The notes under the pieces were generated by a model. The model ran no database searches, was not told the DNA's origin, and worked only from the letters and a program-made list of their open reading frames with translations. A stretch of DNA of 64,000 nucleotides, from the NCBI GenBank assembly GCA_947625475.1, contig CANQOL010000002.1, positions 1 through 64,000 on the forward strand. The letters run 5' to 3'. A program made the position numbers and the translations under genes. Below are positions 17,672 through 25,672 of the stretch, piece by piece (position 1 is the first letter of the stretch; the number at the start of each line of letters is the position of its first letter). The stretch is from an uncultured Acetatifactor sp. (GTDB taxonomy: Bacteria > Bacillota > Clostridia > Lachnospirales > Lachnospiraceae).

Positions 17672-18370
17672 ATGAGTGAACAAATTCTTGTGGTAGATGA
17701 TGAAAAAGAGTTAGCCGACTTGATAGAAATATATCTAAAAAATGATGGATATACCGTGTATAAGTTTTATAATGGCGTGGATGCTTTAGAATGCATAAGG
17801 GAACAGGATTTAGATTTAGCAATACTGGATATCATGCTTCCTGATATTGACGGTTTTCATATTTGTCAAAAGATCAGAGAAAACTTTTACTTTCCTGTTA
17901 TTATGCTCACCGCAAAAGAAGAAGATGCGGATAAAATAATGGGTTTGACTATTGGAGCTGATGATTATATTACAAAACCCTTTAATCCTATAGAAGTCGT
18001 TGCTAGAGTAAAGACACAATTAAGAAGATATAAACAGTATAATAATCTTAGTGGGAAACAAAAGGTTGATGTCAACGAATATGAAATCAGAGGTTTGTTG
18101 ATAAACAAGAATACCCATAAATGTTATTTATACGGGAAAGACTTGCAATTAACGCCTATTGAGTTTTCGATTCTTTGGTATTTATGCAAACGTCAGGGAA
18201 CAGTAGTCCCATCGGAGGAATTGTTTGAGGCAGTATGGGGTGAAAAACATCTGAATAATAATACTGTCATGACGCATATAGGCCGCCTTCGGGAAAAAAT
18301 GAACGATTCAGCTAAGAAGCCGAAATTTATAGTAAATGTATGGGGAGTTGGATATATTATTAAAAAATAA
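17672..18370 (+). CDS. VanR-like response regulator
   Basis: The 232-residue OmpR-family regulator is closely VanR-like throughout: ILVVDDEKELADLIEIYLKN, LAILDIMLPDIDG with the phospho-aspartate, GADDYITKPFNP, and a winged helix ending in NVWGVGYIIKK. In glycopeptide-resistant bacteria VanR switches on the van operon when its kinase VanS sees the drug. Here the adjacent kinase is broken and only a VanZ-like gene follows; no D-Ala-D-Lac or D-Ala-D-Ser ligase is present. The gene is strongly AT-rich compared with its surroundings, a sign of transfer. Confidence 0.9.
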   Translation: MSEQILVVDDEKELADLIEIYLKNDGYTVYKFYNGVDALECIREQDLDLAILDIMLPDIDGFHICQKIRENFYFPVIMLTAKEEDADKIMGLTIGADDYITKPFNPIEVVARVKTQLRRYKQYNNLSGKQKVDVNEYEIRGLLINKNTHKCYLYGKDLQLTPIEFSILWYLCKRQGTVVPSEELFEAVWGEKHLNNNTVMTHIGRLREKMNDSAKKPKFIVNVWGVGYIIKK

Positions 18371-18463
18371 TCGATTTCGTAAAACATATAATTTCAACAA
18401 TTCAAGGCAAAAATATTTTTCCGCACTATATTTATGGTAGTATTGGCAGTTAAATGCGTTTAG

Positions 18464-18989
18464 TTGCTATATACCTTTCTTTTAAAAGATAAAATTGCGA
18501 ATTGGATAGTGGAAATATATCACAAAATATTTGGACTTGATTATAATGCGGCATGGATTTCGTATATATACATTCCGCAATCATGTAGATATAATCGTCT
18601 TTTTAAAAATAGCAATTATTTTTATTATATTTCACTATACTTAAAACAATTTGCAAATTATTTTATGAAAATCAATAAAGGGATTGATACACCAATTGAT
18701 AAAAAGAGTGGGAAAATTTCACTGTCGCCGGAATTGTCTGCTACGGAAAAGAAGATAAAATACCATAAAACATATTTTAGAAAAGCGAAAACTTGATGCA
18801 CTACTAACATAGCAGCGAAAAAATGACTTAATTGTTTATCTTGCCCACGATTTAAAAATTCCTTTTGCTTCGGTTGTTGGCTATCGGAATTTATTGCATG
18901 ACGAAGGGAAGATATCCGATGAGTTGAGAGAAAATTCTCTTTCTATTTCATTAGAAAGTCATTCTACCTGTTTCGTAAGTAAATCGTGA
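18464..18989 (+). pseudogene. Degenerate VanS-like histidine kinase remnant
   Basis: A 110-codon frame (18464-18796) followed by a shifted frame retains parts of a VanS-type kinase. After a frame break near an A-run around 18818-18824, the sequence reads KNDLIVYLAHDLKIPFASVVGY, which contains the phosphoacceptor histidine box. Similarity stops at about 18960 and the whole ATP-binding domain is missing. The gene is therefore truncated and frameshifted and cannot make an active kinase. The limit at the 5' side is uncertain. It keeps the AT-rich composition of the VanR and VanZ genes beside it. Confidence 0.75.
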
Positions 18990-19122
18990 GCATTTCTATA
19001 GTAAATTGTTTGAAAATCTTGTGAATTTATAGATAAATCACACTTTTGTTTTTGATATAATTATTGTATCACAGCAAGAGTATTATTTGCTTATTACTAG
19101 CAATTAAAGAAAGGAATCTGAT

Positions 19123-20124
19123 ATGATTAAGGGGAAAAATTATTTGCACGTAATTTGTTATGCCATTTTTATTATATATCTTCTGTTTTTGATGAAAATT
19201 GTATTATTCAAATACACTGGTTTGGTTGATGTCGTTAAGGGAATCGCCACGGGAAATCTAAATGGATTTAGATCGATAAATTTAATACCACTAACATCTA
19301 TTATTGAATTTGTTAAAATTATTTTGGAGGGCAATTTTACCAGGGGATTTAATAACATTATTGGTAATATATTTATTTTTGCTCCTTTGGGATATTTTTT
19401 GCCATTGCTATTCAACAAGTGCAATAGAATTAAAACGGTAATTCTGGTTGGCTTTATCGTCAGTTTCTTGTTTGAATCTTGTCAATATCTGTTTTATCTT
19501 GGAAGTGCCGATATAGATGATATTATATTAAATTTAATTGGGACAGTTATTGGCTACGCTTTTTATCAGATTATCATAAGACTTGTAAAGGAAACTGTAA
19601 AATACACAGTGGTAATCATTTTTTCAATAATTTGTTTTGCTGTTGCAGGCAATTTAGCCATAGACTATTTTGGTATTATGTTTGGCATTCAAAATGAACT
19701 TGATTTACCTAATGATACCCCTGTGAGTATTGACAAAAGTCAGATACAAGTTAATCCCAATGATGAATTTGATGATGGAAGTCAAATAATGCTTGATCCT
19801 AATGATAGATTCGATATTGAAGGAATTATCACTTCTATTGATAATAAAAGCGTCACAATAAATATGGCAATGGTAACGGAATTTGAAGACGGTAAAAGTG
19901 TAGCAGTTACGGATCAAGTAGAACCAAATCTAATAACAATCAATCTTCTTTCTGATACAAATTATTCAATGAAGGACATATATGATATGAACGGTAATAA
20001 GGTTAAAACAAATGCTGCGACAAATGATGATTTGCAAATAGATAAGCACATAAGTATCAAAGGATATAAAAAAAATAACGATTTTTTTGCAACACAAATA
20101 ATTATTAATAATTTCAAATTTTAA
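19123..20124 (+). CDS. VanZ-family membrane protein with C-terminal extension
   Basis: The first 170 residues are a VanZ domain: four to five hydrophobic helices with RSINLIPLTSIIEF, NIIGNIFIFAPLGYFLPLLF and FESCQYLFYLGSADIDDIILNLIGT. VanZ of enterococci gives low-level teicoplanin resistance by an unknown mechanism. A further helix and an exported-looking domain of about 130 residues follow and are not part of the minimal family. The start follows AAAGGA. The gene is AT-rich and ends at a good terminator. A resistance role is inference only. Confidence 0.85.
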   Translation: MIKGKNYLHVICYAIFIIYLLFLMKIVLFKYTGLVDVVKGIATGNLNGFRSINLIPLTSIIEFVKIILEGNFTRGFNNIIGNIFIFAPLGYFLPLLFNKCNRIKTVILVGFIVSFLFESCQYLFYLGSADIDDIILNLIGTVIGYAFYQIIIRLVKETVKYTVVIIFSIICFAVAGNLAIDYFGIMFGIQNELDLPNDTPVSIDKSQIQVNPNDEFDDGSQIMLDPNDRFDIEGIITSIDNKSVTINMAMVTEFEDGKSVAVTDQVEPNLITINLLSDTNYSMKDIYDMNGNKVKTNAATNDDLQIDKHISIKGYKKNNDFFATQIIINNFKF

Positions 20125-20197
20125 GAGATGGGCAAATATAGCAATCTGATATCCTTCCATCAGATATTCTATAGAGTCAAACAATGGTAATATAATG

Positions 20198-20227
20198 AAC
20201 GGCACTCATGTTTTGAGTGTCGTTTTT
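20198..20227 (+). terminator. Terminator of the VanZ-like gene
   Basis: AACGGCACTCA (20198-20208) pairs with TGAGTGTCGTT (20214-20224) through a 5-nt loop, with one G-T pair, and runs into TTTTT (20223-20227). Confidence 0.85.
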
Positions 20228-20281
20228 GAGAGGATGCGCCCAGTATGAGCGCAATTTAATCGTAAGCTAAATATTAATGGA

Positions 20282-20866
20282 TTATAATACTGTTTGTGAA
20301 TGAATCTGTTTCAGATAATCCTCCCGCAAAATGCCGCGTTCAACTATGTCTGCGCGTTCGCCTGTCTGCAGCAGCCGATATGCTTTTCTGCGGGTCCCCT
20401 CGTAGAGGAAGCCGCATTTTTCCATCACGCGGGCTGAGCCGATGTTCTCCGCCGCATGACTGCCGTTTATGCGATAGAACCCGGCTTCCTCAAAACAGTA
20501 ACGCAAAACCTCCGAGAGCGCCTCGGTCATAATTCCTTTACCCCACCAGGCTTTGCCTATGCAGTAGCCGATACCGCCAGTCGCTTGATACCTGTCTACA
20601 GTCCCCGCCTCAATATCGCCAATGAGGATGTTTCCTTTCTTCAAAACAATTGCCCAATGATAGCACTCTGGCCGTTTGCATTCCTCCTCGCGCAGTTTTA
20701 AAAGAGCGCGGGTGACAGAAACATCACCGTGCGGCGTCCACGTCAGATATTTGGTCACATCCGGGTCGTTCATCCAGTTGGCAAACGCTTCCTCGGCATC
20801 GCTTTCCTTCCACGGACGTAAGATAAGACGCTCTGTCTGCAGTTCCTTTGAACCTTTGTGTTCCAT
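20282..20866 (-). CDS. GNAT acetyltransferase, RimJ/RimL type
   Basis: The 194-residue protein starts TERLILRPWKESDAEEAFANW and has the acetyl-CoA binding region GGIGYCIGKAWWGKGIMTEAL, followed by NIGSARVMEKCGF. These are typical of the RimJ/RimL-like N-acetyltransferases that modify protein N-termini, antibiotics or small molecules. The substrate is unknown. The start at 20866 has only a fair site (AGGTG), and the frame opens to 20887. Its first 143 nt overlap the 3' end of the phospholipase-like gene in another frame. Confidence 0.88.
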   Translation of the reverse strand: MEHKGSKELQTERLILRPWKESDAEEAFANWMNDPDVTKYLTWTPHGDVSVTRALLKLREEECKRPECYHWAIVLKKGNILIGDIEAGTVDRYQATGGIGYCIGKAWWGKGIMTEALSEVLRYCFEEAGFYRINGSHAAENIGSARVMEKCGFLYEGTRRKAYRLLQTGERADIVERGILREDYLKQIHSQTVL

Positions 20867-21539
20867 CTTCAACACCTGACCCTTCATCTAAAATGTGTTT
20901 TATCATACTGGGGGCATCCATGATTAACCTTCTTGTATTCTCAATCGTGCAGATTTCATTGTGAGCAATCTGTTTTGTATCATGCGGTGCAAACTCAAAA
21001 TCAAAAAGCTGCTTTATTCTATCCCCCAGCAAACGATCGTCAAACACATCAGCAATCGGGCAGGAATTTCCTTCCTGCAGAATAGGAAGCAGGTTTTTTT
21101 CTTTTGAATATTCACAAAACAAATAATAATTCACACAATAGTTTTCCTTCCTGTATTGCTCCATTTTATCATCAAAGTTTTCTTTTGATAAGGAATTATA
21201 AAAGGGCGCATAAATTTGTCTGCAGGCACAGACATCTGTGAGTATATGAACTATATATCCCAGGAAGAAGTCTCTTTTATACTTATCATAATTAAGCAGG
21301 CAAAACTTTTTTATGCTGTCAATCCAGTCGCTGAATTCATTTTCTTTCGTTACTCTGCCCCAGACAGCCCCTTTGGCAAACAAATGGCTCTTTTCTTTCA
21401 TTGTGCGCGTATAGTCCGGACTCGCATGCACTGCATCCGGCGCAATTGCCCCAACAATATATGTCGGATAATCAACAGGGGGGGCAATATATTCCAGCAT
21501 CTTGTCTGCAATTAGAATATGGGTCATTGTATATGACAT
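20724..21539 (-). CDS. Zinc-dependent phospholipase C-like protein with a displaced 3' end
   Basis: The 271-residue frame contains a domain resembling zinc-dependent phospholipase C/hydrolase proteins: YTMTHILIADKMLEY, VGAIAPDAVH and FLGYIVHILTDVC, which contribute histidine and aspartate ligands. Homology appears to end near residue 225. The last 45 or so residues are an out-of-frame reading of the acetyltransferase gene. The original stop was probably lost by a deletion that joined the two genes. The start at 21539 follows GGGAGAAG. It may still be functional if the domain is complete. Confidence 0.7.
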   Translation of the reverse strand: MSYTMTHILIADKMLEYIAPPVDYPTYIVGAIAPDAVHASPDYTRTMKEKSHLFAKGAVWGRVTKENEFSDWIDSIKKFCLLNYDKYKRDFFLGYIVHILTDVCACRQIYAPFYNSLSKENFDDKMEQYRKENYCVNYYLFCEYSKEKNLLPILQEGNSCPIADVFDDRLLGDRIKQLFDFEFAPHDTKQIAHNEICTIENTRRLIMDAPSMIKHILDEGSGVEDGTQRFKGTADRASYLTSVEGKRCRGSVCQLDERPGCDQISDVDAAR

Positions 21540-21578
21540 TTTTCTTCTCCCTTGCGTCAAATCAGTCCTGCTGCACAC

Positions 21579-21992
21579 TTATAAAACCATCAATAAGGTT
21601 CCTGCGCCAATGAGCAGGCATCCGGCTACAGACTTTAGAGTGATTTTTTCGTGCAGGAACACAAACGCCAGCACCAGCGTAATCACCACACTCAGCTTAT
21701 CAATCGGGACCACCTTTGACGCATCGCCAACCTGCAGGGCCTTATAATAACACAGCCAGGAAGCGCCGGTTGCCAGACCGGACAGAATTAAAAAAACCCA
21801 GCTCTTTCTGCTGATCTCCGCAATCCCGCCCTGGGCATCTGTCAAAAACACCATTCCCCATGCCAGGAACACGACTACCACCGTGCGGATGGCCGTCGCC
21901 AGATTGGAATTTACGCCCTCGATACCGATCTTCGCCAGGATAGAGGTAAGCGCCGCGAACACTGCGGACAATAAAGCAAGAATGAACCACAT
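21579..21992 (-). CDS. Single-domain EamA-family transporter
   Basis: The 137-residue protein is one EamA repeat with four to five helices (MWFILALLSAVFAALTSILA at the start), half the size of the usual ten-helix DMT transporter. Such short members probably work as dimers. The final helix and the HEKIT motif are intact, so it does not look truncated. The start at 21992 is 9 nt after GGAGG, in the same arrangement as the ridA-like gene. The substrate is unknown. Confidence 0.87.
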   Translation of the reverse strand: MWFILALLSAVFAALTSILAKIGIEGVNSNLATAIRTVVVVFLAWGMVFLTDAQGGIAEISRKSWVFLILSGLATGASWLCYYKALQVGDASKVVPIDKLSVVITLVLAFVFLHEKITLKSVAGCLLIGAGTLLMVL

Positions 21993-22026
21993 ATTCCTTC
22001 GCCTCCATATACTCTGATTTTCTTTG

Positions 22027-22055
22027 AGTATATCAAAAACATCCCCGGCTTTCAA
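22027..22055 (-). promoter_or_regulatory. Promoter of the EamA gene
   Basis: TTGAAA (22050-22055), a 17-nt spacer and TATACT (22027-22032) read on the minus strand. Just downstream, ATATACTC and GAGTATAT form an inverted repeat in the leader. Spacer and leader match those of the ridA-like gene closely. Confidence 0.75.
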
Positions 22056-22060
22056 TGCTT

Positions 22061-22104
22061 GCTTTACTCAAGTGAAATCTTTGCTTTACTCAAGTGAAAT
22101 CTTT
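22061..22104. repeat. Tandem 22-bp repeat upstream of the EamA promoter
   Basis: Two perfect copies, 22061-22082 and 22083-22104, contain GCTTTACTCAAGTGAAATC; a partial third (GCTTTAC) follows. They end 6 nt before the -35 box, where activator sites often lie. The rest of the gap, 22112-22369, holds nothing that I can name. Confidence 0.8.
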
Positions 22105-22369
22105 GCTTTACAAATGGAATGGCACATGATAAAATTGTTTCATTCGATACAAGTGTGCTGCGTCTGCTCAAAAAGACGGCATTTGTAGAAGTCTGTTTGG
22201 TCTATGGCGATTCGCCGCATTGTCCAAATCAGTTTTCAATCAAATCCTTTTTATTCTGACAGCACGGGAGCAAGCAAAAACATCTTGCCGGCTGTTAAGC
22301 TCCCGTTTCGACAGCCGCGTCACTGTCATCTCAATCACTTCATTTTCTCATCGAAAGGAAAATCTGCCT

Positions 22370-23446
22370 ATGACAAACCAAACTTTTCAATCCTCCTCTG
22401 CCGGACCTGGTGTCCGAGACGAATTTTATGGCACTGCATCTGCCCAGCCGGAGGTATCCCAGGACGCTCCACCTGACCAGCCAGAGGAATCTCAAAGTGT
22501 TTTGCCTGCCCAGCCGGAGGCTTCCCAGAGGGCTGCATCTGCTCGGTCGGAGGCATCTCAGAGCACTGCATCAGCCCAGCCGGAGGGATCTCAAACTGCT
22601 GCACCCATCCGGCTGGAGGAAGCCAGCGGAACCCTCCCCATCCCCATGAGCAATGATTATCTTTTCCGGGCCCTGATGCAGCGGAACCGAAAGGTCTTAA
22701 AGGCCCTCATCTGTTCCCTGCTTCACTTGGAACCTGCCGCTGTCACCAATGTCACCATCCTAAACCCCATCGAGCTGGGAGAGGATATCGATGACAAGAC
22801 CTACATCCTCGACATCAAAGTAGAGATTAACTGGTATCTGCTCCTGAACCTGGAGCTGCAGGTGATCAATGAGAGGAACTGGCCGGAGCGGTCCCTGTGC
22901 TACCTCAGCCGGACTTTTGACAGTTTAGATCACGGCCAGGACTACGGGGAGGTACGTCCTGCCATCCAGATTGGTCTTCTGAATTTCACCCTTTTTGAGG
23001 ACAGCCCTGAATTTTATGCAAATTATTATATTATGAATGTAAAAAATCATCGAATTTATAGTGACAAGTTCCGGCTGAGTGTGGTAGACTTAACTCAGAT
23101 AAAGCTTGCCACTGAGGAGGACCGCGCCTACCAGATTGACCAGTGGGCCGCGCTGTTTACCGCCGCCACATGGAAGGAGTTAGAAATGCTGGCCAAAGCC
23201 AATCCGAACATACAGGAAGCCGTTTTTACCGTTGCCAAGCTGACCCAGGAAGAGAAAATCCGCCAGCAGTGCGAGGCCAGGGAGGACTACTATCACAGAG
23301 TCGTCGCCCGGGAGAGGCTTCTGGAGAACACGAAACGGCAATTGGACCGGGCTGTCGCGCAGCTGGACCAGACGACTGCAGAGCGGGACAAGCTTCTCAA
23401 ATTCATCCAAGAGCACGGTCTCTCCATCCCCGAAGGGGAAAATTGA
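22370..23446 (+). CDS. Rpn-family PD-(D/E)XK nuclease/transposase-like protein
   Basis: The 358-residue protein has an N-terminal low-complexity region (residues 1-90) with five 11-residue repeats, then a PD-(D/E)XK domain. Motifs are MSNDYLFRALMQRNRKVLKALI, the acidic DDKTYILDIKVEI and the catalytic NLELQVI (ExQ). The C-terminus is a coiled coil (about 310-345). Rpn proteins are recombination-promoting nucleases often annotated as transposases; many are resident genes. The ATG at 22370 is used because it follows AAAGGA. The frame is open further upstream. Confidence 0.85.
   Translation: MTNQTFQSSSAGPGVRDEFYGTASAQPEVSQDAPPDQPEESQSVLPAQPEASQRAASARSEASQSTASAQPEGSQTAAPIRLEEASGTLPIPMSNDYLFRALMQRNRKVLKALICSLLHLEPAAVTNVTILNPIELGEDIDDKTYILDIKVEINWYLLLNLELQVINERNWPERSLCYLSRTFDSLDHGQDYGEVRPAIQIGLLNFTLFEDSPEFYANYYIMNVKNHRIYSDKFRLSVVDLTQIKLATEEDRAYQIDQWAALFTAATWKELEMLAKANPNIQEAVFTVAKLTQEEKIRQQCEAREDYYHRVVARERLLENTKRQLDRAVAQLDQTTAERDKLLKFIQEHGLSIPEGEN
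22445..22609 (+). repeat. Five 33-bp coding repeats in the Rpn gene
   Basis: Residues 26-80 are five imperfect 11-residue units of the type QPEASQRAASA. Because they keep the frame, copy number can change without breaking the gene. Confidence 0.85.
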
Positions 23447-23470
23447 ACGCTAACTAAATACCGCAGTATC

Positions 23471-23499
23471 TTGCGGTACAGAGCCGGATGTGGTACAAT
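23471..23499 (+). promoter_or_regulatory. Promoter of the LURP-one-like gene
   Basis: TTGCGG (23471-23476), a 17-nt spacer and TACAAT (23494-23499). A 7-bp inverted repeat TACCGCA/TGCGGTA (23459-23478) covers the -35 box and could be an operator. Confidence 0.6.
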
Positions 23500-23544
23500 A
23501 AATACGCAGCAGTACGGTAAAGAGTGAAGAAAGAAGGAATGAAA

Positions 23545-24036
23545 ATGAAACTTTTTATCAAAGGGAAAATGTTCGAAAATCTGGACAAAGTGTCTGTGAC
23601 CGGTGAAAACGACGAAGCGCTCTATTATCTCGAGCGCGACCCTTCGGCGGAGGGTCATATGATAACTATGACCGACGCAGACAGCAAAAAGCTCGGAGAC
23701 ATTGAGCAGCGGGGCACTGCGGGACTGGTTTCCTTTGCGGTCCTCAAGGACGGAGCGGAAGCCGCAGTCATCGAGCGGAAATCGAAAGTCTCAATCCAGC
23801 CCAATTTCGTCGTCAAGGGTCCGGACTGGGATGTCGCCGGCAGCATCGTCAGCACCAAATATAAAGTGACCAAAGGAGACAAAAGCATTGCGACTCTCAA
23901 GGTGGCGCTCTTAAAGAGTGAACTCGATATTGCCGACGACGCGGATCCTGTTGTCGTGATGGCTATTGTCATGGCGATTCGCAATATGCTGTACCGCGCT
24001 TCTATCGCCGGCGCTGCGGCGTCAACGATTGGATAA
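23545..24036 (+). CDS. LURP-one-related (tubby-like C2) protein
   Basis: The 163-residue protein fits the LOR family, a compact beta-barrel related to tubby and phospholipid scramblases: MKLFIKGKMFENLDKVSV, then alternating strands and a hydrophobic C-terminal helix (VVVMAIVMAIRNMLY). Function in bacteria is not established. Of several possible starts (GTG 23524, ATG 23539, ATG 23545) the last has the best spacing from AAGGA. It converges on the kinase gene and overlaps its 3' end by 15 nt. Confidence 0.75.
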   Translation: MKLFIKGKMFENLDKVSVTGENDEALYYLERDPSAEGHMITMTDADSKKLGDIEQRGTAGLVSFAVLKDGAEAAVIERKSKVSIQPNFVVKGPDWDVAGSIVSTKYKVTKGDKSIATLKVALLKSELDIADDADPVVVMAIVMAIRNMLYRASIAGAAASTIG

Positions 24037-24537
24037 CTGCGCCTTGATAAAATCAGCAATTTTGACCGCCGTATCTGAAACAGTCATATCTGTATTATCA
24101 ATGTATAACTGAAACTTTCCTTTATTTCTTCTGTACCAATTCAGATACTCTATCTGCTCTTTTATAAATTCATCCTCTCCGCACATGCGCTCAGCCGGTC
24201 TTTCCTTTAGCCTTTTGATGACATCCTCATCGGAACAGGTCATGGCAATAAAAAATGTGGAAGTGATTTCCTCCGGTATATTGACGTTTTCGTAAAAGTC
24301 AATCGGATTCAGACAGGTTACAAACAGCAGATCCTTTCCGTTCGCCCGCCTGACAGCTTCCCTCAGGCAGGCATCCTGATATTTGTCCTTATTCTCCATG
24401 CCAAAATCCCACCAGTTTATACCCACTTCATCGGTATCTATGCAGGCGAAGCCGTCCAACAGATGCTTTGCTTTTAATTCATCCTTGACCGTTGATTTTC
24501 CCACCCCACAGGCCGCGGTCAATATTACTAATTTCAT
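24022..24537 (-). CDS. P-loop nucleotide kinase-like protein
   Basis: The 171-residue protein begins with a Walker A motif, LTAACGVGKST, and continues as a small P-loop kinase: CIDTDEV, a lid-like segment with ERPAERMCGEDEF, and a C-terminal helix. It could phosphorylate a nucleoside, shikimate-like molecule or an antibiotic; the substrate cannot be deduced. The start at 24537 is 7 nt after GGAG. It follows the TrmH remnant on the same strand. Confidence 0.78.
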   Translation of the reverse strand: MKLVILTAACGVGKSTVKDELKAKHLLDGFACIDTDEVGINWWDFGMENKDKYQDACLREAVRRANGKDLLFVTCLNPIDFYENVNIPEEITSTFFIAMTCSDEDVIKRLKERPAERMCGEDEFIKEQIEYLNWYRRNKGKFQLYIDNTDMTVSDTAVKIADFIKAQLSNR

Positions 24538-24554
24538 AGCCGTTCTCCATTTGA

Positions 24555-24770
24555 TCATAAATCAATTTTGGTTCTTTGCCGTGTCACCTCATACATGAGT
24601 ATGGAGGCGGCACAGCTTACGTTAAAAGAGGATGCGTAGGAATCCTCTGCCATCGGGATGGAGCAGAGGATATCGCAGAATTCCTTAAACGCCTTGTTTA
24701 ATCCCATCGTCTCGTTTCCCAGAATCTTTTGAAAATCAGCGTTTTTGCTGTAGATTTTGACTTCTTTCAT
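24555..24770 (-). pseudogene. C-terminal fragment of a TrmH/SpoU RNA methyltransferase
   Basis: The 71-codon frame matches only the last part of SpoU-type 2'-O-ribose methyltransferases: the ILGNETMGL loop, CSIPMAEDSYASSFNVSCAA and ILMYEVTRQR. These form the cofactor-binding trefoil knot. The substrate-binding and N-terminal parts of the enzyme, roughly two thirds, are missing, so this is a decayed gene. It begins directly after the adenylyltransferase-like gene. Confidence 0.75.
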
Positions 24771-24782
24771 CCCGTTGTCTCC

Positions 24783-25538
24783 CTAATTTCTGATCTGTGT
24801 TATCATATAGGCAGCAAATTCACGGGCCTTATTTTCATCCCATTCTGTTGATTTGTCAGATACATATTCATCCAGTGCCTGCGCGATTAAAGCTTGATAC
24901 CTTTCAGGGACATTGCATATTCCCCATTTGCCGCCTTCCTTTTTTGACAGGATAAGTCCTTCCTTTTTGTATGCCAATACTCTGCACAAATTTAAAATCA
25001 TGTAAATGGGATGATCCATTATTTCCGTTTCCGCTTTCTCAATATCACCCCAAATACTGTCAAAATAGTCTTCTTTGCTGACTGCTCCGAAGACGTCTTT
25101 GATATCTTTTCCATAAAGACATTTTCCCCTGTGATAAATAATGGTAAAATGAGCGGCCAGATCCTTATCTGTGCCCTGCATTTTTTCAATATAATCCAAA
25201 GGATTCGTTTGATACCATTCTAAATGTGTAACAGAAAAGTGCAATTCAAAAGGTGTGGGATAAACAAACGGACTGCATACCCCTCTCTTAACGATGCTTA
25301 GTTCAATTCCTTTTGGGGGAGCATATGTATTTAATTCTACAACCATGTCCATGAAGCGGTGTTTTATGTGGTCTGGAACCCCATCCTGTACTACAACCAA
25401 CAAGTCAATATCACTTTTTTTCTCATTATAGCAGCCCATAGCGGCAGAGCCGTGAAGATAAATCCCAACCAGATTCTCTCCCAGTATGTTTTGACTTTGT
25501 GTGACAAAACTTTTAAGCAGTTCATTTAAAGCAACCAT
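24783..25538 (-). CDS. Aminoglycoside adenylyltransferase-like nucleotidyltransferase
   Basis: The 251-residue protein has the nucleotidyltransferase motif GIYLHGSAAMGCYNEKKSDIDLLVVV, with the GS and paired aspartates that bind Mg-ATP. A C-terminal helical domain like that of AadA/ANT enzymes (DUF4111) follows. Family members adenylylate streptomycin, spectinomycin or related drugs, but many chromosomal relatives have no proven activity. Lying beside decayed genes suggests accessory DNA. I would not call resistance from this sequence alone. Confidence 0.82.
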   Translation of the reverse strand: MVALNELLKSFVTQSQNILGENLVGIYLHGSAAMGCYNEKKSDIDLLVVVQDGVPDHIKHRFMDMVVELNTYAPPKGIELSIVKRGVCSPFVYPTPFELHFSVTHLEWYQTNPLDYIEKMQGTDKDLAAHFTIIYHRGKCLYGKDIKDVFGAVSKEDYFDSIWGDIEKAETEIMDHPIYMILNLCRVLAYKKEGLILSKKEGGKWGICNVPERYQALIAQALDEYVSDKSTEWDENKAREFAAYMITQIRN

Positions 25539-25672
25539 ATCTGACGTCCCCTCTAAAATGCACTGTATATCTCCATAATCCCCGGAACCGTTCTATTGCC
25601 GAACGCTAAAATTCCCCCGCTCATCGGTCATATCCCATACATCCCAATCCGGATTCCCATCACACCGGGGCA

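Noticed and set aside
17672..20124. Functional vancomycin resistance operon
   Set aside because: The kinase is broken, and no ligase, dehydrogenase or dipeptidase gene is present.
22370..23446. Insertion sequence transposase
   Set aside because: Although Rpn proteins are sometimes called transposases, there are no terminal inverted repeats or target duplications around this gene.
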